Below, piece after piece: positions 32,566 to 43,033 of a stretch of 64,000 nucleotides of DNA (positions within the stretch are counted from its first letter, which is position 1; each line of letters starts with the position of its first letter). The stretch is from Biomphalaria glabrata (taxonomy: Eukaryota; Mollusca; Gastropoda; Planorbidae), in contig NC_074719.1 in NCBI RefSeq assembly GCF_947242115.1, forward strand, positions 1,394,001 to 1,458,000, written 5' to 3'. Position numbers and translations under genes: made by a program. Under the pieces are notes generated by a model. That model was not told the origin of the DNA, did no database searches, and saw only the letters and a list, made by a program, of their open reading frames with translations.

Positions 32566-35500
32566 TTAAACCCTTTTCCTGTCCGTCATCACCCTCATAA
32601 TGCTGCCCAATCCTCCAGCGGCAAATGTCTGTAGAATAAAAAAAAAAATTGTCCATCAATACTGATAAATACAAAATCTGGAACCCCCAAAGGAAAGAGG
32701 AAGAGGGGACGGCCCAGGAATACCTGGCGCCGCGATCTGGAAGCAGATGCCAAGCAGATGGGCAAGACGTGGGACCGAGATGCCTGGAGGAAGCTGGTTG
32801 GTGACCTATGCCCCAGAAGGGACCACAGGCAGAGATGATGGTGACTGATAAATATGAAACAAAATATGCCAACCAAAATTGTAACAATGAATTTTCTTAG
32901 CATTTAAGCCAGACTTATGTGCTCCAAATGGACATGGCAACATTCTTGAATGCTTGTGAATCTTGGATGCTAACTGTAGAATTAAAGAGGAAGATCCCAG
33001 CCATGGAATTGAGATGATATAGAGATGGATCCTGGTATCACCTACAAAGACCGCATCACAAATAAGGAAATTCTTCAACAGAATCACAAATGGCGATTGG
33101 GTCCCACAATGATCTGCTGACCAGTCGTAAAACACAAACTTAAACTGCACGGCAATTTCACGAGTCCTCAGGGTTCACCAAGGAAACAGTATCAGGGAAA
33201 AAAGAAATAGAGAAAGTTAACATCAAGGAATGGCTGGGCATATCATCGAAAGATATTTTAGACAAGACGAAAGATAAAAATGGAGAAAAACTGTCAACAG
33301 ATTTATGTCTGATGTCTAACAGACTAAGTGATAGATGAAAATGAATTTCCTCAATAAAATGTTTTAATATGTAATCAATTCACAATTAGTCATGTCCCTT
33401 TTAACATAATCATTCTTTTGTAGACTTGTGTATCAAAACCTCAATTGCCTGGACACGAATAAATCATTTTTAGACAAACAACAGACCTGCAGGTATGTTG
33501 TTGTCAAAATGTCATAAATACAAAGGATGCTTTCAAGGAACAAAGAATAGAGAAAACATGTCAAAAAGGCAAATAGAATCTGAACCTGGTTAAAGGGAAA
33601 TTTCAAAAGAAGCTCTAGGGCTTCAAATACAAAATTTCTAATTTAGAATATATTATTGTAATTGGTATGTATTAAGCAGTACTCAAACTTTGATGGCTCA
33701 TTTTGTACTAAAAATATCTTCTAGCCCTACATGATGTCCTAGAATGACTATCAGATGTCATGTCATACTTCTGATGACATATATTTTACTATAATATACC
33801 CGATGCCATGTGTTAAACCAAAATTACCATCCAATGACATGGGTTATACTATAAATACCATTTGATGTTTTACTAAAATACCATCTAATCCTAACAATAC
33901 CATTTGAAATCATGTTTTACTAAAACTACCATCTAATCCTAAGATTATCTATACCGTTTTACTAAAACTACCATCTAATCCTAAGATTACCTTTTGATGC
34001 CATGTGAGAAGAATAGCACTGCTGTTCTCTGTTGGAGTCTCAAAGCCACGGTAGATATATTTCATGAGAGTGTCTACAGCCTTATTGTCTAGGGATTTGA
34101 TGCACTGGTCCATGTCGCCCTTATAATTTGTCAGAACTCTCACTGCTAAAGCTGCTGCCCTGTCCTGAAAGCAAAAACATAGTGCACACTAAAAGAAACT
34201 ACAACAATATGTTATAATGTTAGTATGTTAGTATCTATAAAATAAAACAACCAATAGTGTTAGCACTAAAAAGACTATCAATACCAAAAGATATGTTTTA
34301 CAGATTCTTTCAATTATTAATGTATACTTGGAAATATAAAAAAAACTGTATACATATTCACCACTTACTATAAATTAATGAAAGGATTATTAATAAACAT
34401 AGAAAGGTTGAATCAGCATTAATAATATTTTGTTGAAAAGCTTTTTTATGCTTCCATGATAAGTTTAAAATTATTTTTTTGTTATTTGTGCAATCTGTGG
34501 CTTAAACCATTAGAGTACCTATCAAGGGGGCTTGAGTTCAAAACCAGACTTAGCAGAGTTGTGTTTGCTGAGCGCCTAAAGGCAGCATGGAAAACCTTCT
34601 CCCAGATACTCCCTAACCCCACTAATTAAAAAAAAAAAAGAGATTGGAATATAAGGCTTTGAGCATGCTATAAGCACTATATAAAAGAAATTCAATCATT
34701 TTTATCATTGTGATGTCTCTATATTATTTTTTTCCGTTTCATATGAGTGCTGTGTGTAAATTGTTTGTATTAGTGTTAGGTCTACAATAATTAATCCACA
34801 AAATATTCATATTTCTAAAACCGCTCACCTTTACGGCCTGATTTTTGGAATTACTTGGAGCATTCTGTAACACATGTAAAAGAGCCTCTTGAAATTTATC
34901 TGTGGGACGTGTTAAGGTTTCTAGCTCTCATCTGTCTATTCATATCCTCTTCTGTTACCTGAATATCTTACTAAAACCTAACACACTGCTCTACCAGTAA
35001 TAATAATAATTAAAAATAGTTAGTAAGCTTTTTCTTTTTAAGCTGCAGCTTTAGGACATTGTAAACAATCTGATTCACTTTAATGATTATCTTTCCTATA
35101 TACATATAAATATTTCTCAAATTTCTGGCGCCAAAACAAATCAATAATAAAAATACATAAACATTTTCAAGTCAAAAGATTTTCCAGAGTTGAGTAGTAG
35201 AAAAATAAAAAAAACAAATGGGACTAGCATTATATTACCCTCCGAGTTATCTTTACGGTGAATATCATATATTATATATTATGTGTAATCATTATTTTTT
35301 TTTATACCATTACATTCTAGATTAGGTCAAGGATATCTGGCTAGAAGGTTGTTCACTTCAGACTCACTGGGTCCTTGATCAACACTTGATATATCAGCTT
35401 CTTCATCATCCTTATATCTTCAAAAACAAAACAAAACATAATCACATACAACAATAAACAAACAAAATATAATGCGAGCAGACCTATGTACGATTGGGGG

Positions 35501-37908
35501 TGGGGGTGGAAGCTAGTTCTTTCGACAGACTTTATTACATGCAAGTAGTTCTCTTTTTACAGGTTTCATTACAATCTTGAGCACCACCCTAGTCCTATCA
35601 GTTTTGGCTTGCATTACTGGTACCACACTTTTTTATAACTGGGGCAAGTCAAGCAATATAGTTTTAGCATTAATTGAGTTCAAAAAGGGATTACTATAAC
35701 CAGTGCTTTTTTGTATAAAAATAGGTGCCGGTACTCAGTGATGGATCGCCTTGCTTTTAACTATTAATAATAAACGTTAAAATAAAAGAAAAGTAATAAT
35801 TTTTTCCCCACATTGACAAAGGTGCCGGTACACCATACTGGTGCGTATGGCCACAATTTAAAAAAAGTACTGACTATACCGCTGAGACCCCTCACATATA
35901 TAGTTAATGCCTTAGAGCAGGCAGAAGCACAGTTGAACAAATATTTAACATCTTAGACAAATGAAAAATGCCTTCAACCCTAAAAGAAACTGGTACACAA
36001 TGTTATTGTCTTCAAAAAGGCTTTTGACCAGGTCTGGCATGATGGCAAGTGATGAGGGAGTTTAATATCTATAGATAAAAAACATTATCAATGTTATCAA
36101 AGCCCTAAACTAAAATGGAAATAGCTCCAAGCAATTCTGAACAACTGACATTGGAGAATGTTTTAGGACATCCATAGGAGCATATTATCATGAAAACTAC
36201 TCCTAGCCAGACTGTAAATGGACGGCCTATTTCCAATCTCAGGTTTGCAGATGATATAGACCTCATTGGAGAAATGCAGACCAGGAACAAGATCTTACTT
36301 CAAAACTGGATGCTGCAGCTAGAGTAGTAGGCATGGAAATCAATACAGAAAGAAAAAAAAAAGCTAAATACTAATTGTGGCAGAGATAGTATGAGACGAT
36401 GCATACAGCTAAATGGTGTAACATTTGAATAACTTGATTCATTTAAATACCTAGGGTCAAACATAACATAAGATGGACGATCAATAAAAGAGATAAAAAC
36501 ATGTTTAAGATTGTCATCTTTTGCTATTTGTGAACTGTGGACAATCTGGAAGAGTAACATTACATGTAAAATTAAAGCTTCGCTAGTGGTCTCTGTATTC
36601 CTATATGGTTGTGAAAGTTGGACACTGAACGCTGAAGCTGAAAGAAGAAATCAAACCTTTGAGAGAAAATACTACAGAAAAATGCTGGGTATGAAATACC
36701 AGGAAAAGAAAAAAAATGAGTTTGTACTGTTACAAGTCAACACTATGGCTGGCAAACTCCTCAATACTGCCAAGAGATGGTTTTGTTCATATTGTAGGAC
36801 ATAAACCACTATAGATCTAAAGTCATTCTTCAAACTACAGTGAATGGAGCATGAAGAAAGGGTCGTCCAAAGAACAGCTGGCTAGACAATGTAGAAGAAT
36901 GGATCAGCCTCTCTCTTGATACCCTACTAAGAACAGCAGAGAGATTTGGTTACCCAAACTGTCACATCCCCACCCCAATGACAAAAAAACAAGGGACTGA
37001 AGTGAGAGAATAATTCTTAGAAAGTATAGTTATAGTAGTATGGCTATAAGACTCAGACTAGATATCATTTATACACACACACTATAATTTATTTTATTAT
37101 ATATATATATATATAACTTTAAAGATTATAAAGATCTAGTATCATCTATCTACACTAGTCTACAGGTAACAATACAAAAAATACTAATGAAATACAATAC
37201 ACTATTTTATATTGAAAATATCAATTAGACTTTGACTTAGAGTCTTAGACTTAAGAATTCTAGTGACTGTGTTACAAGTGTTACTAAACACATTACACAG
37301 ATTATAAAATTAAATTTTATTAAAATCATCTTATTCTATACTATAGTAATATAAAAATTGTCAAAACCATCGGAGTTTCCCTTTAAAACTACATTTGTAG
37401 AAATTTTGTAGATCTAGTTATTCTAGTAAGTAGGGCAATAGATTTAGACTTCGATCATCTTATCGACTAGGACTAGGAGTTACTACTACTAAGACTAGGA
37501 CTGACTAGGAGTATAGTCTGTCAGTGTATAGCCAGTATAGGGACTATAAGTCACTATAGGTAGGAGATCATCAATCATCATGATAATGATAGATAAGATA
37601 GATCTAGAATTCTAGACTCAGGACTTAGGGTCACTTACACTTAGTCAGACTTACTATATTAGACATTAACTAAGACATTGAATTAAGTCATTATTAATAT
37701 TTAGATCTAATTATCATATCGACATATCATATCACATATGAATCATTGAATGATGAATCAATGATGAATGATGATGATTATAAAATCATGATTATTTATT
37801 CTAGATGATGGTAAATCTAAACTAGATTTAGTAATAATAATACCTGTCTTCGTCAAACTGATCTACATCTACTTTTCTAAATTTACTGGAGCTTGTGTTT
37901 TTAGCCAT
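32566..37908 (-). CDS. ARPC5: Actin-related protein 2/3 complex subunit 5 (p16-Arc)
   Basis: Five coding exons on the minus strand: 37844-37908, 35337-35417, 34829-34901, 33991-34164 and 32566-32628. They total 456 nt, or 151 residues, the length of human ARPC5. It opens MAKNTSSSKFRKVDVDQFD, parallel to the vertebrate MSKNT...FRKVDVDEYD. Conserved blocks follow: SESEVNNLLA, NSKNQAVK, SLDNKAVDTLMKYIYRGFET, ENSSAILLTWHQK and the C-terminus GGLGSIMRVMTDRKRV. ARPC5 is the smallest Arp2/3 subunit and tethers ARPC1 to the complex that nucleates branched actin. Introns 1, 3 and 4 are GT-AG. Intron 2 (34902-35336) starts ATATCCTT and ends CAC and is the only junction that keeps frame, so it appears to be U12-type. 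It is divergent from RPL35 with a 383-bp gap. LINE, SINE and MITE remnants lie in introns 1, 3 and 4. Confidence 0.96.
32680..32850 (+). mobile_element. LINE RT C-terminal fragment in ARPC5 intron 4
   Basis: The plus strand reads GKRKRGRPRNTWRRDLEADA and MGKTWDRDAWRKLVGDLCP, the classic end of a LINE ORF2. It is locally GC-rich against the AT-rich intron and only about 50 bases from the last ARPC5 exon. Confidence 0.82.
32890..33350 (+). mobile_element. Second LINE C-terminal fragment in ARPC5 intron 4
   Basis: In broken frames the plus strand shows WMLTVELKRKIPAMEL, RITNGDW and EKVNIKEWLGISSKDIL, a decayed tail of the family also seen at 5285-5660. Ends are poorly defined. Confidence 0.65.
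33780..33990. repeat. Degenerate tandem repeat in ARPC5 intron 4
   Basis: Units around gttttactaaaactaccatc and taatcctaagatta repeat up to the donor of exon 33991-34164. Reading through the donor gives a short frame ending KTV by chance. Confidence 0.7.
34488..34695 (+). mobile_element. tRNA-derived SINE, family A, in ARPC5 intron 3
   Basis: Plus orientation: a degraded head with gcttgagttcaaaacc, then the family body gagttgtgtttgctgagcgc and the end gagcatgctataagcactat. More diverged than the copy at 63672-63922. Confidence 0.7.
34902..35336 (-). other. Apparent U12-type AT-AC intron of ARPC5
   Basis: On the minus strand the intron begins ATATCCTTGA (35336 down to 35327), close to the minor-spliceosome donor consensus RTATCCTTT. 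A branch-site match CCTTAAC lies at 34917-34911, with its A about 10 bases before the end. The intron ends CCCAC (34902). No GT donor near exon 2 keeps both frame and protein alignment. The AT-AC junction gives NNLLA-R-DKFQEAL without any gap against vertebrate ARPC5. Confidence 0.87.
35701..35872. mobile_element. MITE with 8-bp TSD in ARPC5 intron 1
   Basis: Starts cagtgcttttttgtataaaa and ends ttaaaaaaagtactg. Flanks are actataac (35693-35700) and actatacc (35873-35880), 7 of 8 matching. hAT-like. Confidence 0.75.
35940..36960 (+). mobile_element. Decayed LINE reverse transcriptase in ARPC5 intron 1
   Basis: Plus strand in several frames: VFKKAFDQVWHDG, a FADDIDLIGE-like block near 36247, then VFLYGCESWTLNAEAERRNQ and YRKMLGMKYQEK. 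This is the RT to C-terminal region of the LINE type often annotated as endonuclease-reverse transcriptase. Many stops and shifts mark an old copy. Confidence 0.8.
37340..37387. mobile_element. Terminal fragment of the TAAAGGGAAACTCC element
   Basis: attgtcaaaaccatcggagt followed by ttccctttaaa matches the right end of the elements at 55797-56645 and 59183-59911. Nothing else of the element is recognisable here. Confidence 0.7.
37388..37843. other. 5' part of ARPC5 intron 1
   Basis: AT-rich with many short tagatct/actata motifs, but no exon or clear repeat unit. It ends at the ARPC5 exon 1 donor (gtatta on the minus strand). Confidence 0.5.
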
Positions 37909-38291
37909 TATGATTTATGCAACAAAATTCTTCGCCAAAATAAGATCTATTCAGACTATTCTATACTGACTATTGACTGTCTATTCACTATTGCCTCTCC
38001 TTCCTTGTCCACCCCGGAAGTATATCCGGAAATTTTGGCTTCATTATTCACACAATATATGTTTTATTAGCATAATACCTACTGTCATCTATAAAAAGGA
38101 ATATTATTAGATTAAAAAAAAATACTATAGATCTACATTCTGATTGAATATTTTGGGGCTACTTTAAGATGATGGTTATTAATGGTATGTAATCTTCTTA
38201 TAAAATATGGTGTGTAAATAGCATATAAACTTTCAGGCAACCGGAAACACTATTCTACTATCAATCCTTTTCTGTAAGAGATTTATCCAAA
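37909..38291. promoter_or_regulatory. Shared divergent promoter of ARPC5 and RPL35
   Basis: The 383 bases separate the two start codons. Three CCGGAA (ETS-like) cores occur on the plus strand, at 38015-38020, 38026-38031 and 38241-38246. The first two sit in a pyrimidine-rich stretch near the ARPC5 side. A pyrimidine tract tccttttct at 38265-38273 fits a 5'TOP start for RPL35, giving a 5' UTR of about 25 bases. ETS/GABP sites are common in ribosomal-protein and housekeeping promoters; function here is inferred. Confidence 0.7.
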
Positions 38292-41206
38292 ATGGTAGGT
38301 TATAAATTAAATCCAGTGCAATCTAAGTTATATTAACATGGTAACTTAGCAATATGTATTTTTTCTTTAAGCCATGATATTATAATATACATTTATATGC
38401 TTATTAGTTAAATAATACGCCATAAACCCATGTTTACGATCGTTTTACTGATGGAATGTATCTGCAATTTTGCTATTGTTTTTATGTAGCAAGGCTCTCT
38501 ATATTTTTTCTTATCCATCTTCCAGGCTAAAGTAAAAGCTAAAGAACTTCGAGGAAAAAAGAAGGACGAGCTCCTGAAACAACTTGAGGAACTTAAAAAT
38601 GTAGGTATACTAAGATTAGCTTAGCTCTGTATTATTAAAAATAATTATAAATTTAAGCAATAAACTGGTAAAATAATAGATCTAGTTTCAATGAGAGTTG
38701 AATGACTGAATCATCAGGAATGAGGTTGTTTTTCAAATGGATCATTTGCATTTTACTTTAATATTGACACTTTTTTTTTTACTTAGGAAGTTGTGCAAGA
38801 TATTAAGTTTAGATCTATACGATGTAGATCTAAGTCTAAATTAAAATCTATTGCCCTACTTTCTAGAAAATTTCTACAAATCTAGTTTTAATGTAGACTC
38901 TTAAAAGTTAAATACTCTTAATCTTATCCCTAGATGTAGTAATCCAGATCTGTAAATTCTGTAGAGTAGATCAAGATGATATTCATCATGACGTCAATTT
39001 ATTAATTTTATGGTTCTTCTGTATGCTGTCTCTGCTACTGCTGTGACCAATATCATTAAACTTAGCTTACAACTTTTAGCGTGAAAAATGAATTAAATTT
39101 AGTATGATGAGAATTGCATTGGATCGATTGTTAGATCTATGTGTGTGCAATTGTTTCTGTGTGCGGTAAACACTTGGTACTGGTACCTGTCAGGTTTTTA
39201 AATGTTTGTTTGTTTTACTTGTTTTGGATATTGAAAGTTTTTAGAATTAGATCCTTGCCCAAACCAGTGTGGGGTTCTTTCTTGAGGCATGTATTTGTTG
39301 TTGTTTTTTTCGTTTCTTAAAATGACAATGCAGAGTCAGAGAGTTAGTCTCACTGAATAAATAAAATAACCTGAAGAAATATTTTGTACTTTTAAAAAGT
39401 CTTGTCAGGCATGCAAATACACCTATTAATATTGTATAGTTGATGGCAAGGAAGATATGTTATACATTGAAATGTTACTATGACAATTGTTTATTTCTTC
39501 AGGAGCTTCAAACCCTGCGTGTTGCTAAAGTCACTGGAGGTGCTGCTGCCAAGCTTGCAAAAATGTAAGTTTTCTTCTTCTGGTTTCTATCTAGTTTCAA
39601 CCATTCTTTTCTTTTCTTGATGCTTCATTTATTTTAGCATTAGCTTGTCAGTATTCTTTAGGCCTGGCTAGGTGTCTTGCTTGTCCCCGGGTCTGGCATA
39701 AATCAAATGTTTTTATAGTCTCGACTTTGAAAACAAACTGAATTAATTCAGTCTTTGGGGGCTTGTAAAACATACTTTTTGAACCATGGTTAATATTGTT
39801 AAAGATTTAGATATCAGTAGTTTCAACTATGTTATTAATTTTTAATTGTAGTGAGTTGAAATCTTAATTTAAAAATGTAAAAAAAAAATAATTTTTTAAG
39901 CATCTTTGGGCTTGTGCGTTGTTTTTTTCCCCGCTGGGCACACACACAAAAAATTGGTTATATTCTCAAGTTGATAAGTTTGAAAGATGTGTATTATTAT
40001 TGTCTTCAACAATGCACACTCAGGATTCTTTTATATATTTTAAAAGACCTTTCCCAAAACCACAAAACTTTTTCTGTACCCTTTATATGAAGGTTCTTCC
40101 TTGTCATCCAATGTTCTCTATTTACAAAACTAGAGGTTTTGATTTGAACTTTAGGTGGTTGATATGAAATTCGCTTTTTTTTTTTTTTACCTACTTATTT
40201 TCTGCACAGAGGGTGGCAACCTTTAATTATCTGGTATAGTCCTATACATTTGAACCCTTCCACCTTCACTACAATAACCAATCCGTCCTACGAATTTGAA
40301 CAAGTGCTCCTTTTTCCTTGTGCATGAAATCAATAACTTATTAATCTCTAATTTACTTGCGCAAGTAATTACCTTCTCTATTGATGGAACACCTGTAATT
40401 TAAGAAAGGATTACCTAGTGCATCTTGATCATTATAAAATTTTTAAAAATACATTTTTTTTTTTTTTTACTAAAGTCCCTAACGCTATTTAAAAGTTTGT
40501 AAAGGATTAAATAGGCAGGTAAACATTGTTATAGCTTTTATATAGCACTACTTTCATGCTTATAGCTTGCTCAGAGCGCTTTTGGTCCAATCTCATTTGT
40601 GGACCTGGGGAGGGGGGTATCTAGGAGTTGGTTTTCCATGCTGCCTTTAGGCGCTCAGTAAACACAACTCTGTCTGAGTTGGGTGTCGAACCTTGAGACC
40701 CCTTCTAGGTAGCCAAGTTCAAGCGCGCTTGGCCTCTCGACCACACTTCCCATATAAAATCTGCAATCACCTGTGACTAGTTGTGAAATGGATTATTTTA
40801 TAGTTTGTTTGTTTTTTCTCCTGGAAGCATGTGACTATTTATGTTTTATGTAAGGTTCATCCTACTGGTCAAAAAAAAAGATAGTTTATGTTTCTCTTGA
40901 GCACTTTGCTTTTTGTATTTAATGGTAACTTATCATAACTTTTTTGTAATCAATTTTGTGCTTATATGTTTCAGATACACAGTTCGTAAATCTGTGGCTC
41001 GTGTGTTGACTGTCATCAACCAGACGCAGAAAGAAAATTTGCGCAAGTTCTATCGCAAGAAGACCTTTAAGCCCAAAGACTTGAGACAAAAGAAGACAAG
41101 GGCCATGAGGAGAGCCTTGACTCCATACGAGCTCACTTGTATCAGTAAGAAACAAGCCAGGAAACAGAGATTGTATGCCATTAGGAAGTTTGCTGTTAAA
41201 GAATAA
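38292..41206 (+). CDS. RPL35: 60S ribosomal protein L35 (uL29)
   Basis: Four coding exons on the plus strand: 38292-38294 (the ATG alone), 38526-38600, 39503-39564 and 40975-41206. They total 372 nt, or 123 residues, equal to human RPL35. All introns are GT-AG and phases fit (0, 0, 2). The protein reads [20 protein letters not shown], then [57 protein letters not shown] and ends AIRKFAVKE. uL29 sits at the polypeptide exit tunnel of the large subunit and helps dock SRP and nascent-chain factors. An intron directly after the start codon is common in animal ribosomal-protein genes. The AATAAA signal overlaps the stop codon, implying a very short 3' UTR. Intron 3 contains a SINE; introns 1 and 2 look free of repeats. 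Confidence 0.97.
40531..40756 (-). mobile_element. tRNA-derived SINE, family A, in RPL35 intron 3
   Basis: Minus orientation: head gtgtggtcgagaggccaagc, box-B-like aggttcgacacc, body gagttgtgtttactgagcgc and the end catgaaagtagtgctatata. It is antisense to RPL35 and about 220 bases from the last exon. Confidence 0.82.
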
Positions 41207-41207
41207 A
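41202..41207 (+). promoter_or_regulatory. RPL35: RPL35 poly(A) signal overlapping the stop codon
   Basis: gaataaacc: AATAAA spans the TAA stop (41204-41206). A T- and GT-rich stretch (ctttttcttgtttgttgctg) follows at 41223-41242, so cleavage would leave roughly 10-25 bases after the stop. Confidence 0.75.
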
Positions 41208-43033
41208 CCTGATATAACTTACTTTTTCTTGTTTGTTGCTGTGTTTGTATTGTTTTTTTATGTTAGTTCTGTAGATTGCTCTTGCCAGTATTTCTGAACT
41301 AATTATTTCAGCCATCATGTCAATTACTTCACAACTCATAACAAACTTATTACCAATGAATGTTTTGTTGCACAATTTTTATTTACAATGGCATGCCACA
41401 ATCACATAATTTGAAACAAGTGCTGAAAGTTCCTTGTGCATAAGAAAATAATAAGTTAGTAATATGTAAGTATATATTTACATTGATAGTGACAGTAAAT
41501 TAGAAGTACTAATTTAAGTACATATTTACATTGATAGTGACAGTACATTAGAAGTACTTGTGTTTCATTTAGATCACTTGCTAAGGATCGACCTGGAAAA
41601 AAATCTTGCATGAAGCTGTTTCCGTTAATTTTTTAAAATTTTCTTGTATGGTGGAGAGAATCAGTTGCTTCTCTTAATTTATTAGACATGCCTTTCATTT
41701 ATACTGCATGTATCTTAAATCCTGGCTAATTTTAATTTTGACCTGCCTCAGCTTAATTACAAAGAAAAGTACAAAGGTTTTTCAAGGCAACCTTTTTTAA
41801 CATTTCACAAATAGTACTAAAAAGAAGACCCTTACAATGTTAAACTTTTTGCATATGGTGTCAAGAAGCCATCGAGTGGTTTACTATAAACACACTTTTG
41901 TTTATGAAAAAAGAGCAAAAATTATAAATTTAAAGATTTGTGTTAGAAAAAAAAAGTTAATTTATATACATTTTAATGCTAGAATGTTGAGTTGTAGACC
42001 TAATACCTCTAGCGGTACAGTACAATTTAGAAAATTTCTTCTGATCCAAACCTTGGCATTGGTATTGTGTGATCTATGGTGAACTAGACCCATAGAAGTC
42101 AATCTATTTTTTTGAACAGCATTTATCCATACTGGTATGTCAACTTCTGTTTAGTCGAGTGAAAACGAGATTGTTGTGTTTTTTTTATCTTACACCCCAC
42201 AAAAAAAGTCTAGTTGTGTGTGACAAGGAGCATCTGTTAGGAAGGGGACTCCCAGGACCGGATTTAGACTAGACAGGGCACTAAGCTATTTGAGATGTGA
42301 GACCCCTTGCAATCAACATTATGCATTTGTTTTTTGCTTGTTCTTCAAAACAATACATTGGGGGGTTCTAAGGTATAGCCTATTGCCTAAGGGTAAATCC
42401 AGAACCGGGGAGAAAGGAACTATGGTAAATCAAATACCTGTACGGGGGAATTTAGCTAGAATCTTAATTGAACACATTTGACATCAATGCGAAGAAGAAG
42501 TTTCTAAGTGTTGGCGGGCCTATGTTTGTAGCTTGCCCGCATCATTTTGGTAGAGGTAACAGGGAGAATGACCACCTGATGGGACAACAAGTTTGTATCT
42601 TTTGTCAGATTCAAGCCATGTTTAGTTTGATCAAGCTATGTAACTTGATTCTACAAGTGTCCTGAGTCAAGTATTAAAGTTCTGCAAATCTCTTCGTTAC
42701 TTGAGGTTTTAGTCTTTTAACTTAAAGCTAATTAGACCTGACTAATAAAACCATCTATCAGATGTAATCTAAACTTGCATGTCTACCCTAGATCTTATAT
42801 CTACATGTGACCTTTGATCCTCAGAACCTGACAGTTTGTTATCTTTGGTATACATTTTTCAAAATTACGTACATTAAAAGCATGTAACTTCAAATATGAA
42901 AATTCAAATAACACAATTAGCAGCTACACGAAAGGTGAATGTATTTATAATGTCATGGACACACATAAGCGATTATGTTTTACAATTTCAATGAAATAAT
43001 AATGATTCATAAAAGGTGAAAACCTTAATGCAT
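41208..43033. other. Region between convergent RPL35 and NOS1AP
   Basis: Probably includes the NOS1AP 3' UTR. A minus-strand AATAAA lies at 41378-41383. A short internal duplication (acatttacattgatagtgac) occurs at 41470-41555, and a possible MITE pair of ends (accggatttagac and ggtaaatccag) at 42255-42400. No additional gene is seen. Confidence 0.5.

Noticed and set aside
33949-33990. ARPC5 exon 4 read-through ending SKTV-stop, resembling the vertebrate RKTV end
   Set aside because: It lies in a tandem repeat after a GT donor. A much better last exon (GGLGSIMRVMTDRKRV) is at 32566-32628.
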